Assembly (NCBI GenBank): GCA_900757795.1
Contig: CAAEPE010000036.1
Location: forward strand, 7,956 to 71,955
Reading direction: 5' to 3'
DNA: 64,000 nt
Source of the DNA: an uncultured Phascolarctobacterium sp.
GTDB lineage: Bacteria; Bacillota; Negativicutes; Acidaminococcales; Acidaminococcaceae
Shown one piece after another: positions 34,475 through 42,119 of the stretch (positions are counted from its first letter, which is position 1; the number at the start of each line of letters is the position of its first letter). A program made the position numbers and the translations under genes. Below the pieces are notes generated by a model. That model saw only the letters and a list, made by a program, of their open reading frames with translations, was not told the origin of the DNA and did no database searches.

Positions 34475-35494
34475 ATGACTATTATCGTAACCGGCGGTGC
34501 TGGCTTTATCGGCTCAAATTTTATTTTTCATATGCTGGAAAAGTATCCGGAGTATCGCATTATTTGTTTGGATAAATTGACCTATGCAGGAAATTTATCT
34601 ACTTTGGCAAGTGTGATGGATAATACCAATTTTCGCTTTGTGAAGGCAGATATATGCGATAGAGAAGCAGTGTACAAGCTTTTTGATGAAGAGCATCCTG
34701 ATATTGTAGTAAATTTTGCTGCGGAAAGTCACGTTGACCGTTCTATTGAAGACCCGGGAATATTTTTGCAGACTAATATCATGGGTACGGCAACGTTGAT
34801 GGACGCTTGCCGTAAATTTGGCATAAAGCGTTATCATCAAGTTTCTACCGATGAAGTGTACGGCGATTTACCTTTGGATAGACCTGATTTGTTTTTTACG
34901 GAGGAAACTCCCCTTCACACTAGCAGTCCGTATTCTTCTTCCAAGGCTGGCGCTGATTTATTGGTAATGGCCTATCACCGTACTTATGGCTTGCCTGTGA
35001 CTATTTCTCGTTGCTCCAATAATTATGGTCCTTATCATTTTCCGGAGAAGCTAATTCCTTTGATGATTGCCAACGCTTTGGCAGATAAGCCGTTGCCTGT
35101 TTATGGCGAAGGCTTAAATGTGCGCGATTGGTTATATGTTGAGGACCACTGCAAAGCTATTGACTTGATTCTTCATAAAGGCAGAGTGGGTGAGGTTTAT
35201 AATATCGGCGGTCACAATGAAATGCGTAATATTGATATCGTAAAGTTAATCTGCAAGGAACTTGGTAAGCCGGAAAGCTTAATCACGCACGTGACAGACC
35301 GCAAAGGTCACGATATGCGTTACGCTATTGATCCGACAAAAATTCATAATGAATTAGGCTGGCTGCCGGAAACTAAGTTTGCTGATGGTATCAAAAAAAC
35401 TATCAAATGGTATCTTGAAAATAAAAAATGGTGGCAGGATATTATTAGCGGCGAATATCAAAAGTATTATGAGAAAATGTATGGGAATAGATAA
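34475..35494 (+). CDS. rmlB: dTDP-glucose 4,6-dehydratase
   Basis: Converts dTDP-glucose to dTDP-4-keto-6-deoxyglucose using bound NAD+. The 339-residue short-chain-dehydrogenase fold shows TIIVTGGAGFIGSNF, VNFAAESHVDRSI, the STDEVYGDL triad region and the catalytic YSSSKAGAD, then NNYGPYHFPEKLIPL. It is the last glycan gene. Base composition returns to the genomic average here, unlike the preceding genes. Confidence 0.95.
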   Translation: MTIIVTGGAGFIGSNFIFHMLEKYPEYRIICLDKLTYAGNLSTLASVMDNTNFRFVKADICDREAVYKLFDEEHPDIVVNFAAESHVDRSIEDPGIFLQTNIMGTATLMDACRKFGIKRYHQVSTDEVYGDLPLDRPDLFFTEETPLHTSSPYSSSKAGADLLVMAYHRTYGLPVTISRCSNNYGPYHFPEKLIPLMIANALADKPLPVYGEGLNVRDWLYVEDHCKAIDLILHKGRVGEVYNIGGHNEMRNIDIVKLICKELGKPESLITHVTDRKGHDMRYAIDPTKIHNELGWLPETKFADGIKKTIKWYLENKKWWQDIISGEYQKYYEKMYGNR

Positions 35495-35635
35495 TTTATT
35501 GTTGCATACAATAGAAAGAGGATTACACTACAGAAAGCGATATGATACTTCTAAAGTAGATTAGTTTATTTTAGGAGTGTTTTTGTAATTTACAAGCGTT
35601 GTATGAACAATAGGTAGTAATCATAGGTACGTTTA

Positions 35636-35664
35636 TTGACTTTATTAAGTTGTTCGTCTATAAT
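35636..35664 (+). promoter_or_regulatory. Promoter of the toxin-antitoxin pair
   Basis: TTGACT (35636-35641), 17-base spacer, TATAAT (35659-35664), about 72 bases before the antitoxin ATG. The remainder of 35495-35735 holds no gene that I can support. Confidence 0.8.
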
Positions 35665-35735
35665 ATTCTTAGAAACCAAGAAATGAGAAACAAAGAAAAA
35701 TCTGCTTTAATGTAAAAGATAAGGAGATAAAAATC

Positions 35736-36113
35736 ATGGTTACAGCAACATTGGAAAAAGATAGCGCAAAAGTGAATAGAAAAATTTTGAGCATTTCCTC
35801 TAAACGACAAATAACGATACCGCAGAAGTTTTACCAATTATTAGGTTTTGGAGATGAAGCAGAATGTGTGGTACGTGATAACGCATTGATTATTCGTCCT
35901 GTTAAAGCTGTTTTGGACGGAGTTTTTGCAGAACAGATACTTGCAGAACTTATTGCACAAGGCTTTTCGGGGCAAGAATTGCTTTGTGAGTTCAAGAAAA
36001 AACAGGCACAGGTTAGACCTGCGGTTGAAGCAATGCTGTTAGATGCTAAACGTGTTGTTGAAGGCAAAGAAAAATATGTAAGTTATGATGATGTCTTTGA
36101 TATGGAGGACTGA
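35736..36113 (+). CDS. AbrB-family DNA-binding antitoxin
   Basis: A 125-residue protein. The N-terminal AbrB/MazE swapped-hairpin domain (about residues 10-55) has ILSISSKRQITIPQKFYQLLGFGDEAECVV. The C-terminal half is a helical region rich in Lys/Glu, expected to bind the toxin. AAGGAG precedes the ATG. It is followed after 3 bases by a RelE-like gene, so it is most likely the antitoxin of a type II pair and autorepresses the promoter at 35636. Confidence 0.85.
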   Translation: MVTATLEKDSAKVNRKILSISSKRQITIPQKFYQLLGFGDEAECVVRDNALIIRPVKAVLDGVFAEQILAELIAQGFSGQELLCEFKKKQAQVRPAVEAMLLDAKRVVEGKEKYVSYDDVFDMED

Positions 36114-36116
36114 TTT

Positions 36117-36410
36117 ATGCTAGAAGTGCGTTTTCTGCCTCCTGCTGCAAGATTCATTAAAAAACTGAAAGATAAGAAATTGAAGGCACTGTATAAAAAA
36201 GCTATTGATGAAATTTGTGAAGATTATACAGTCGGCGAGGAAAAACTAGGAGATTTAAGTGATATTTATGGTTATGATATTTACTACAATAAAACAAATT
36301 ATGAAATAGCATATACAGTTGAGCGTGTAGGTGATGAGGTTATTGTGGTAATTATGGCTGGAACAAGAGAAAACTTTTATGAGCAACTGAAACGGTATTT
36401 GAAAAGTTAA
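36117..36410 (+). CDS. RelE/ParE-family toxin
   Basis: A 97-residue protein of RelE/ParE-like size and fold: LEVRFLPPAARFIKKLKDKKLKALYKKAIDEI, then GDLSDIYGYDIYYNKTNYEIAYTVE and VIVVIMAGTRENFYEQLKRYL. RelE-type members cut mRNA at the ribosome and ParE-type members poison gyrase; which applies is not decided here. It is in one operon with the AbrB-type antitoxin. Its place between the glycan locus and a housekeeping operon fits a locus-stabilising role, which is speculative. Confidence 0.85.
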   Translation: MLEVRFLPPAARFIKKLKDKKLKALYKKAIDEICEDYTVGEEKLGDLSDIYGYDIYYNKTNYEIAYTVERVGDEVIVVIMAGTRENFYEQLKRYLKS

Positions 36411-36443
36411 TAGGTAATCAAAAAAATTTAAGAATAATATAAA

Positions 36444-36484
36444 ATGAGCACCTGTCAGAAGAATCTGTTGGGTGCTTATTTTTT
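36444..36484 (+). terminator. Terminator after the toxin gene
   Basis: The stem ATGAGCACC pairs with GGTGCTTAT (36471-36479), with a smaller CAG/CTG inner stem, followed by a T-rich run. Confidence 0.75.
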
Positions 36485-36533
36485 ACCATATTAAAAAAAC
36501 TTTATAATTTTTATGTTCCCCTCTCACACTTTT

Positions 36534-36549
36534 TTTACAAAAATGTAAA
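36534..36549. promoter_or_regulatory. Palindrome upstream of the RNase J promoter
   Basis: TTTACA-AAAA-TGTAAA is a perfect 6+6 inverted repeat 9 bases before the -35 box at 36558. The binding protein is unknown. Confidence 0.4.
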
Positions 36550-36557
36550 GCGGATAT

Positions 36558-36586
36558 TTGTCATAACAGCATATTTAGTGTATAAT
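36558..36586 (+). promoter_or_regulatory. Promoter of the RNase J gene
   Basis: TTGTCA (36558-36563), 17-base spacer, TATAAT (36581-36586). A leader of about 95 bases follows. It contains a near-repeat TGTGCGGACAT / TGTGCGGATAT (about 36602 and 36644). Confidence 0.75.
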
Positions 36587-36686
36587 ATAATGGAGAGTAT
36601 GTGTGCGGACATCGTGTACCTAAAAATAAAAAGTTCTACATTTGTGCGGATATAATACAAAATAAAAAAATGGAGGTGTATTTTTT

Positions 36687-38351
36687 TTGGGAAAATTTCA
36701 AAAGAAAGTGCAAATCATTCCTCTGGGCGGTCTAGGGGAAATTGGTAAAAATATGACTGTTTTTCGTTATGGCGATGACATGATTCTTATTGATGCCGGC
36801 TTAATGTTTCCGGAGGACGATATGCTGGGCATTGATTTGGTCATTCCGGATATAACGTATTTAATAGAAAATCAAGATAAATTGAAGGGTATTTTTTTAA
36901 CGCATGGACACGAGGACCATATTGGCGCGCTGCCCTACGTAATGAAGCAAGTAGATTGTCCTGTATACGGTACCGCACTTACTCTAGGTATTTTGCAAGG
37001 ACGTTTAAAGGAAAACGGCGTCGGCTCGGAAAATCTTCGTACTATAAAACCCGGCGATAAAATTAGCGCCGGTGCTTTTAAAATGGATTTTATTCGCGTA
37101 AACCATAGTATTCCTGACGCTATCGCTATTGCTATCGGCACGCCTATTGGTACGATAATTCACACAGGCGATTTTAAAATTGACCACACTCCCGTTGACG
37201 GACAGGTTACGGAGTTTAATAAATTTGCCGAGTATGGCGACCGCGGCGTGTTGGCTTTATTGGCTGACAGTACTAACGCCGAACGCCCCGGCTTTACTCC
37301 CAGCGAGAAAATGGTTGGCAGAACTTTTGACGATGAGTTCCGCTATGCTAAAAATCGTATTATTGTAGCTACTTTTTCTTCCAACGTCCATCGTATTCAG
37401 CAGGTTATTGACGCAGCCATGAAATATGACCGCAAGGTAGCCGTTATTGGCCGTAGTATGGTTAATGTGGTAAGCATTGCTAAGGATCTGGGATATTTAA
37501 AGGCTCCTGAAGGCGAGATTATCGATATTGATGAAGCGCACAATTATACGCCTGATAAAATTGTGATTATTACTACCGGTAGTCAGGGCGAGCCGATGAG
37601 CGCTTTGACGCGTATGGCTATGAATGACCATAAAAAGGTTGACATTATGCCCGGTGATACGGTAATTATTTCCGCAACGCCTATTCCCGGCAACGAAAAG
37701 CTTGTTTCCCGCACTATTGACCATTTATATAAGCTGGGCGCAGATGTTATTTACGAAAAAAGTAACGGCGTACATGTTTCCGGACATGCCAGCCAAGAGG
37801 AAATCAAATTGATGCATAATTTAGTGCGTCCTCGTTTCTTTATTCCTGTGCATGGCGAGTTCCGTCATTTGATTAAACATGCTAATCTGGCGCAAAGCCT
37901 GGGGATGCCCAAAGAAAATATTGTTATTGCCGAAAACGGCAGCGTTATTGAATTGACGCAGAATAGTATTGGTATTACTGGTAAGGTGCCTGCGGGTAAG
38001 GTTTTGGTTGATGGTCTTGGCGTTGGCGATGTTGGCAATATCGTTCTGCGAGATCGCCGTCAGCTTTCGCAGGACGGTATTATGATTGTTGTTGTAACTA
38101 TTGACAGAGAAAATTGTCATGTGGTATCAGGTCCGGATATTGTTTCCCGCGGTTTTGTTTACGTGCGTGAGGCAGAGGGGTTAATGGATGAAGCACGCGA
38201 AAAAGTGCAGCAGGCTTTGGAACGCTGTGAAGAAAACGGCGTATCTGAATGGTCTGCCATAAAATCCACTGTGCGCGACAGCTTAGGCCGTTTCCTTTAT
38301 GAGCGTACCCGCCGTCGTCCCATGATTCTGCCGATTATTATGGAGATTTAA
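36687..38351 (+). CDS. rnj: Ribonuclease J
   Basis: A 554-residue metallo-beta-lactamase/beta-CASP nuclease for RNA maturation and decay, with 5'-3' exo- and endonuclease activity. The metal motif THGHEDHIGALPYV is near residue 73, VNHSIPDA and HTGDFKID follow, the beta-CASP domain has TTGSQGEPMSALTRMA, and VSGHASQEE and IPVHGEFRHL complete the site. The C-terminal domain is present. TTG start, with GGAGGTG 9 bases upstream. First gene of a long co-directional run to 54.5 kb. Confidence 0.95.
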   Translation: MGKFQKKVQIIPLGGLGEIGKNMTVFRYGDDMILIDAGLMFPEDDMLGIDLVIPDITYLIENQDKLKGIFLTHGHEDHIGALPYVMKQVDCPVYGTALTLGILQGRLKENGVGSENLRTIKPGDKISAGAFKMDFIRVNHSIPDAIAIAIGTPIGTIIHTGDFKIDHTPVDGQVTEFNKFAEYGDRGVLALLADSTNAERPGFTPSEKMVGRTFDDEFRYAKNRIIVATFSSNVHRIQQVIDAAMKYDRKVAVIGRSMVNVVSIAKDLGYLKAPEGEIIDIDEAHNYTPDKIVIITTGSQGEPMSALTRMAMNDHKKVDIMPGDTVIISATPIPGNEKLVSRTIDHLYKLGADVIYEKSNGVHVSGHASQEEIKLMHNLVRPRFFIPVHGEFRHLIKHANLAQSLGMPKENIVIAENGSVIELTQNSIGITGKVPAGKVLVDGLGVGDVGNIVLRDRRQLSQDGIMIVVVTIDRENCHVVSGPDIVSRGFVYVREAEGLMDEAREKVQQALERCEENGVSEWSAIKSTVRDSLGRFLYERTRRRPMILPIIMEI

Positions 38352-38367
38352 GGATAGGAGTTTTACC

Positions 38368-41094
38368 TTGACCAAGGATAGAGTAAAAAGGAAGCAAAAA
38401 CAAAATAACGATTCTGCTGCGGCTTTATATGCGGCTGGCTTCTTTTTGCTGGCAGGAATAATTTTTGCTGTGGCATTGTTTAGCGATGCAAACAGCGCGA
38501 TTTTTGGCTTTGTTGCTAAATGCCAAAGCTATCTTTTGGGCAAAGGTGCATTTTTATTGTCTGTAACTTGCTTTTTGCTGTCTTGGAAACTTTATTGGGA
38601 CGGAAAAATCACCCTGCTGCAGAAAAAAACACTGGCTTTTATCTTGGTGATGCTGTGCCTTTTTGGCACAGCTCATCATGTTTTTGTGGCTGTAAACGAA
38701 GAGCTTACGCCGCATCTTTTGCCTAATGGCGGCGGTTTGATCGGAGGACTGCTAGTTTTGCCTTTGCATCGTTCTTTGGGTGTGATCGGTACTTGGTTGG
38801 TTTTAGCTTTTGGCTGGCTTGCAAGCATTTGGTTACTGTTTCCCGTAAGCACTATTTGGAACTGGCTTTCCGGGCTGATTGCCGATATTACCGGCAGCAG
38901 TGACGAAATTGATGTGCGGCAGTTGGAGCAGGAGCAGAAAGTAAAGCCGCAAAAATCTGCCGGCAGCCAAATTATTCCTAATAAAAATAAAGCTGTCGCT
39001 AATAATTCTATTAGAAGTATTTATCGCAGCGGTGAGTTTGGTACTTTTACCGACGGTATTGAAAAAAAATCATCTATCAAAAGTATTTTAGGTGTGAAAA
39101 ATAATCCTTATGATGAAGAGCCTATTAAACAGGAGCTGGAGCACGACCCGATCCAAGTGCCGGAGTGGCAGTCCGTTTCCGCTAAGGAAAATAAGGTTGT
39201 TGTGCCGGTACCGGAGTGGAAATCTTCCGTTAAGGAAAATAATGTTGTCTTGCGTCCGGTTATCAATTACGATAACGGTGATGTGGCAACGCCTATGCCG
39301 GAGCATCGTTTTCTGGACGGTTCTGCGCCTGCGCCGGAGGCAGAGCGTCCTGTAATTCAAGAAGCTCCTTCGATTATTCACAACGAATATAGAGAGCGTT
39401 TAAAAGAAGTTACTGCTGAAAAAATTGCTCAAGTCGCAACCAAAAATAATGCGATAACGATTACTGACGTTGAGCAGCCGGAGGAACGCAAAATTGCGAT
39501 TTATGACAGTGCCGATAAGGTGCAGGATGCGGTAACTGAAACAGTAAACGAAACGCAGACTGCTGCTGAACCGGCTGTTGAGGAAACGGCTGCCAACAAC
39601 GAAGATAATGAAGATAATAATGAAGAAAATGAAAATCTTGAGGCTAATGCTTATCAGTTGCCGCCTTTAGAGCTTTTAGATATGCCGCGCGTCAGCGACC
39701 CGATGTCCTACCAAAAGGATATTATGGAGCAATGTGCCGTCTTGGAGCAAACGCTGGCAGATTTTCGCGTGCGGGCTAAGGTTATCGCCGTAACTCGCGG
39801 ACCATCCGTAACGCGCTTTGAACTGGAACCAGCTCCGGGCGTTAAGGTCAGCTCCGTCGTAAATTTGGCTGACGATATTGCTTTGCGCTTGGCAGCGCCC
39901 GGCGTGCGTATTGAAGCGCCAATTCCCGGTAAATCGGCTATCGGTATTGAAGCGCCGAATATTAAAAATGATACGGTGTGCTTCCGCGAGGTAGTTGACG
40001 CTGCCAATGTGCGCAATGCCGCTTCGCGTTTATGTATTGGATTGGGCAAGGATATCAGCGGCGAAATTATTTCTGCCGATTTGGCGAAAATGCCGCACTT
40101 GCTGGTAGCAGGCTCTACCGGCAGCGGTAAATCAGTCTGCATTAATACGATTATTGCCGGAATTTTGTACAAGGCGCGTCCGGAAGAGGTCAAGCTGATT
40201 TTGGTTGACCCCAAGGTAGTCGAGCTGTCTAATTATAACGGCATTCCACATCTTTTGACGCCCGTAGTAACGGAGCCGAAAAAAGCTGCATCTGCTCTGC
40301 ATTGGGCTGTGGCGGAAATGGAGCGTCGTTATAAGCTGTTTGCTGATAATCATGTGCGCGAAATCAACAGCTATAACGCGCAGACCACAGAAAAAATGCC
40401 ATTCATTGTTATCATTATCGACGAATTGTCCGATTTGATGATGGTAGCTAAGGTTGATGTAGAGGATGCCATTCTGCGTTTGGCACAGAAAGCGCGCGCT
40501 GCCGGTATTCATTTGATTTTGGCAACCCAGCGTCCTTCCGTAGATGTTATCACGGGTATTGTAAAGGCAAACATTCCCTCTCGTATTGCTTTTGCTGTTT
40601 CTTCACAAACGGATTCCCGTACCATTATTGATATGGGCGGCGCGGAAAAGCTTTTGGGCAAGGGCGATATGCTTTTTTATCCTATTGGCTTTAATAAACC
40701 GGTGCGTGTGCAGGGTGCGTTTGTGACCGATGATGAGTTAAATAAAATTGTGCAGTTTATTGTGCAGCAGTCCATTCCTGTTAATTACACCGAAGAGGTT
40801 ACGCAGCAGGAGCTGGAATGCGACAGTAAAAATAAAAATAATTCGTCCGAAGAAGCAGGCAGCGATTTATCTGCGGAGGATGAATTGTTCCCGGATGCTT
40901 TGAGTTTAGTTTTAGATATGGGACAAGCGTCGGCTTCTATGCTGCAAAGACGTTTCCGTATCGGTTATACTAGAGCTGCGCGTTTAGTTGATAATATGGA
41001 AGAACTGGGAATTGTGGGCCAATCCGTCGGCAGCAAGCCCAGAGAGGTTATTATGTCCCGCCAGGAAGCAGAGGAGCGTTTTCTTAAGGCTTGA
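38368..41094 (+). CDS. ftsK: DNA translocase FtsK/SpoIIIE
   Basis: A 908-residue septal DNA pump for chromosome segregation. Four N-terminal membrane segments (residues ~20-170), a variable Glu/Asn-rich linker (~180-440), then the motor: alpha domain from about 450, Walker A GSTGSGKS near 582, Walker B IVIIIDELSDLMM near 680, and the C-terminal gamma winged helix with ALSLVLDMGQASASMLQRRFRIGYTRAARLVDNME. TTG start with AGGAG upstream. The linker includes several acidic stretches (DNEDNNEENEN) and is probably disordered. Confidence 0.95.
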   Translation: MTKDRVKRKQKQNNDSAAALYAAGFFLLAGIIFAVALFSDANSAIFGFVAKCQSYLLGKGAFLLSVTCFLLSWKLYWDGKITLLQKKTLAFILVMLCLFGTAHHVFVAVNEELTPHLLPNGGGLIGGLLVLPLHRSLGVIGTWLVLAFGWLASIWLLFPVSTIWNWLSGLIADITGSSDEIDVRQLEQEQKVKPQKSAGSQIIPNKNKAVANNSIRSIYRSGEFGTFTDGIEKKSSIKSILGVKNNPYDEEPIKQELEHDPIQVPEWQSVSAKENKVVVPVPEWKSSVKENNVVLRPVINYDNGDVATPMPEHRFLDGSAPAPEAERPVIQEAPSIIHNEYRERLKEVTAEKIAQVATKNNAITITDVEQPEERKIAIYDSADKVQDAVTETVNETQTAAEPAVEETAANNEDNEDNNEENENLEANAYQLPPLELLDMPRVSDPMSYQKDIMEQCAVLEQTLADFRVRAKVIAVTRGPSVTRFELEPAPGVKVSSVVNLADDIALRLAAPGVRIEAPIPGKSAIGIEAPNIKNDTVCFREVVDAANVRNAASRLCIGLGKDISGEIISADLAKMPHLLVAGSTGSGKSVCINTIIAGILYKARPEEVKLILVDPKVVELSNYNGIPHLLTPVVTEPKKAASALHWAVAEMERRYKLFADNHVREINSYNAQTTEKMPFIVIIIDELSDLMMVAKVDVEDAILRLAQKARAAGIHLILATQRPSVDVITGIVKANIPSRIAFAVSSQTDSRTIIDMGGAEKLLGKGDMLFYPIGFNKPVRVQGAFVTDDELNKIVQFIVQQSIPVNYTEEVTQQELECDSKNKNNSSEEAGSDLSAEDELFPDALSLVLDMGQASASMLQRRFRIGYTRAARLVDNMEELGIVGQSVGSKPREVIMSRQEAEERFLKA

Positions 41095-41114
41095 TCAAGG
41101 GGAGGTACTGACAA

Positions 41115-42098
41115 ATGGACATGGAAAAAAGCGTTGGTGCAATTCTGCGCGAAGCGCGTTTGGCTAAAGGCTTGTCGTTAATGGATGTGGAAAAAGGTAC
41201 CAGCATTCGCAGCCGTTATTTGGAAGCTGTGGAAAAGGATGAATATGATAAAACGCCGGGAGAAGTTTTTCTCAAAGGTATTATTCGCAATTACGGCAAT
41301 TTTTTGGGCTTGGACGGTTTAGAATTAGTTAATATGTATAAGGCCAGCGCCGCCGGTTTGGCAGCAGATAAGGTGCGCGCCGCAGGCATCCGCGAGGTGG
41401 ATAAGGTAAAGCTGAACATTCAGCTTAAGAATCCGCGGGATATTGGCAGTGGTACGGGACGTATGGAACTGCCCGCTATCAATATGAAGCAAATTTTGGC
41501 AGGCTTAGTTGTAGTTGTGGTGCTGGTTGCCGGTTATTTTGCTATTCCCGGAGCTATCAACTATTTTAGAAATCGTCCTCAGCCTGTGGTTGAGCAGGAG
41601 CAGCAAGCACCAGCCGCTACTAATGCCGAAGATACGGCAGCCAAAGCGCCTGTTGATAAAATTCAGGTTGATATGGAAGCCAACGGCTCTTGTTGGCTGG
41701 AGGTAAACGCTGACGGTAAAGAAATTTTTGCCGGAATGTTGTCTGCTAAGGACAAAAAAACTTATGAAGCCAAAGAAAAATTGATTATAAAATTTGGTAA
41801 TATCGGTGTTATTCAATTGGCGGTGAACGGCGAGCCGGTAAATTTGCAGGGCGAGCATGGTGTGGCCGTAAAAACTTATATGCTGCGAAATGCTAAGGTA
41901 GTGCAGGAGCAGGTTCCGCAACCGGTAGCTGTACCAGCAGCAGAGACCCAAGCTAAAGAAAAATCTGAAGTGGAGCCTGCAATTCCGGCAACGAAAAGTG
42001 CACCGGTAGCTCAAAATTCTGTGCAGGAGACTAAAGAAGCTGCTGCCAATACTGCGGCTGCAGCTAATGAACAAAATTCTGTACAAGATAAAAAGTAA
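41115..42098 (+). CDS. RodZ-like helix-turn-helix membrane protein
   Basis: A 327-residue protein. An N-terminal HTH of the RodZ type (about residues 5-70, VGAILREARLAKGLSLMDVEKGTSIRSRYLEAVE), one membrane segment near residue 135 (LAGLVVVVVLVAGYFAIPG), a periplasmic beta domain (DUF4115-like, KIQVDMEANGSCWLEVNADGKEIFAGML) and an Ala/Gln-rich tail. RodZ links MreB to the cell-wall machinery. It follows ftsK, as in other Firmicutes. GGGGAGG precedes the ATG. Confidence 0.88.
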   Translation: MDMEKSVGAILREARLAKGLSLMDVEKGTSIRSRYLEAVEKDEYDKTPGEVFLKGIIRNYGNFLGLDGLELVNMYKASAAGLAADKVRAAGIREVDKVKLNIQLKNPRDIGSGTGRMELPAINMKQILAGLVVVVVLVAGYFAIPGAINYFRNRPQPVVEQEQQAPAATNAEDTAAKAPVDKIQVDMEANGSCWLEVNADGKEIFAGMLSAKDKKTYEAKEKLIIKFGNIGVIQLAVNGEPVNLQGEHGVAVKTYMLRNAKVVQEQVPQPVAVPAAETQAKEKSEVEPAIPATKSAPVAQNSVQETKEAAANTAAAANEQNSVQDKK

Positions 42099-42119
42099 TA
42101 TGGGAGATTATAAATTTTA

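Noticed and set aside
35379..35564. Short frame overlapping the end of rmlB
   Set aside because: Starts inside rmlB, no ribosome site, and the part beyond rmlB is short and unconserved-looking.
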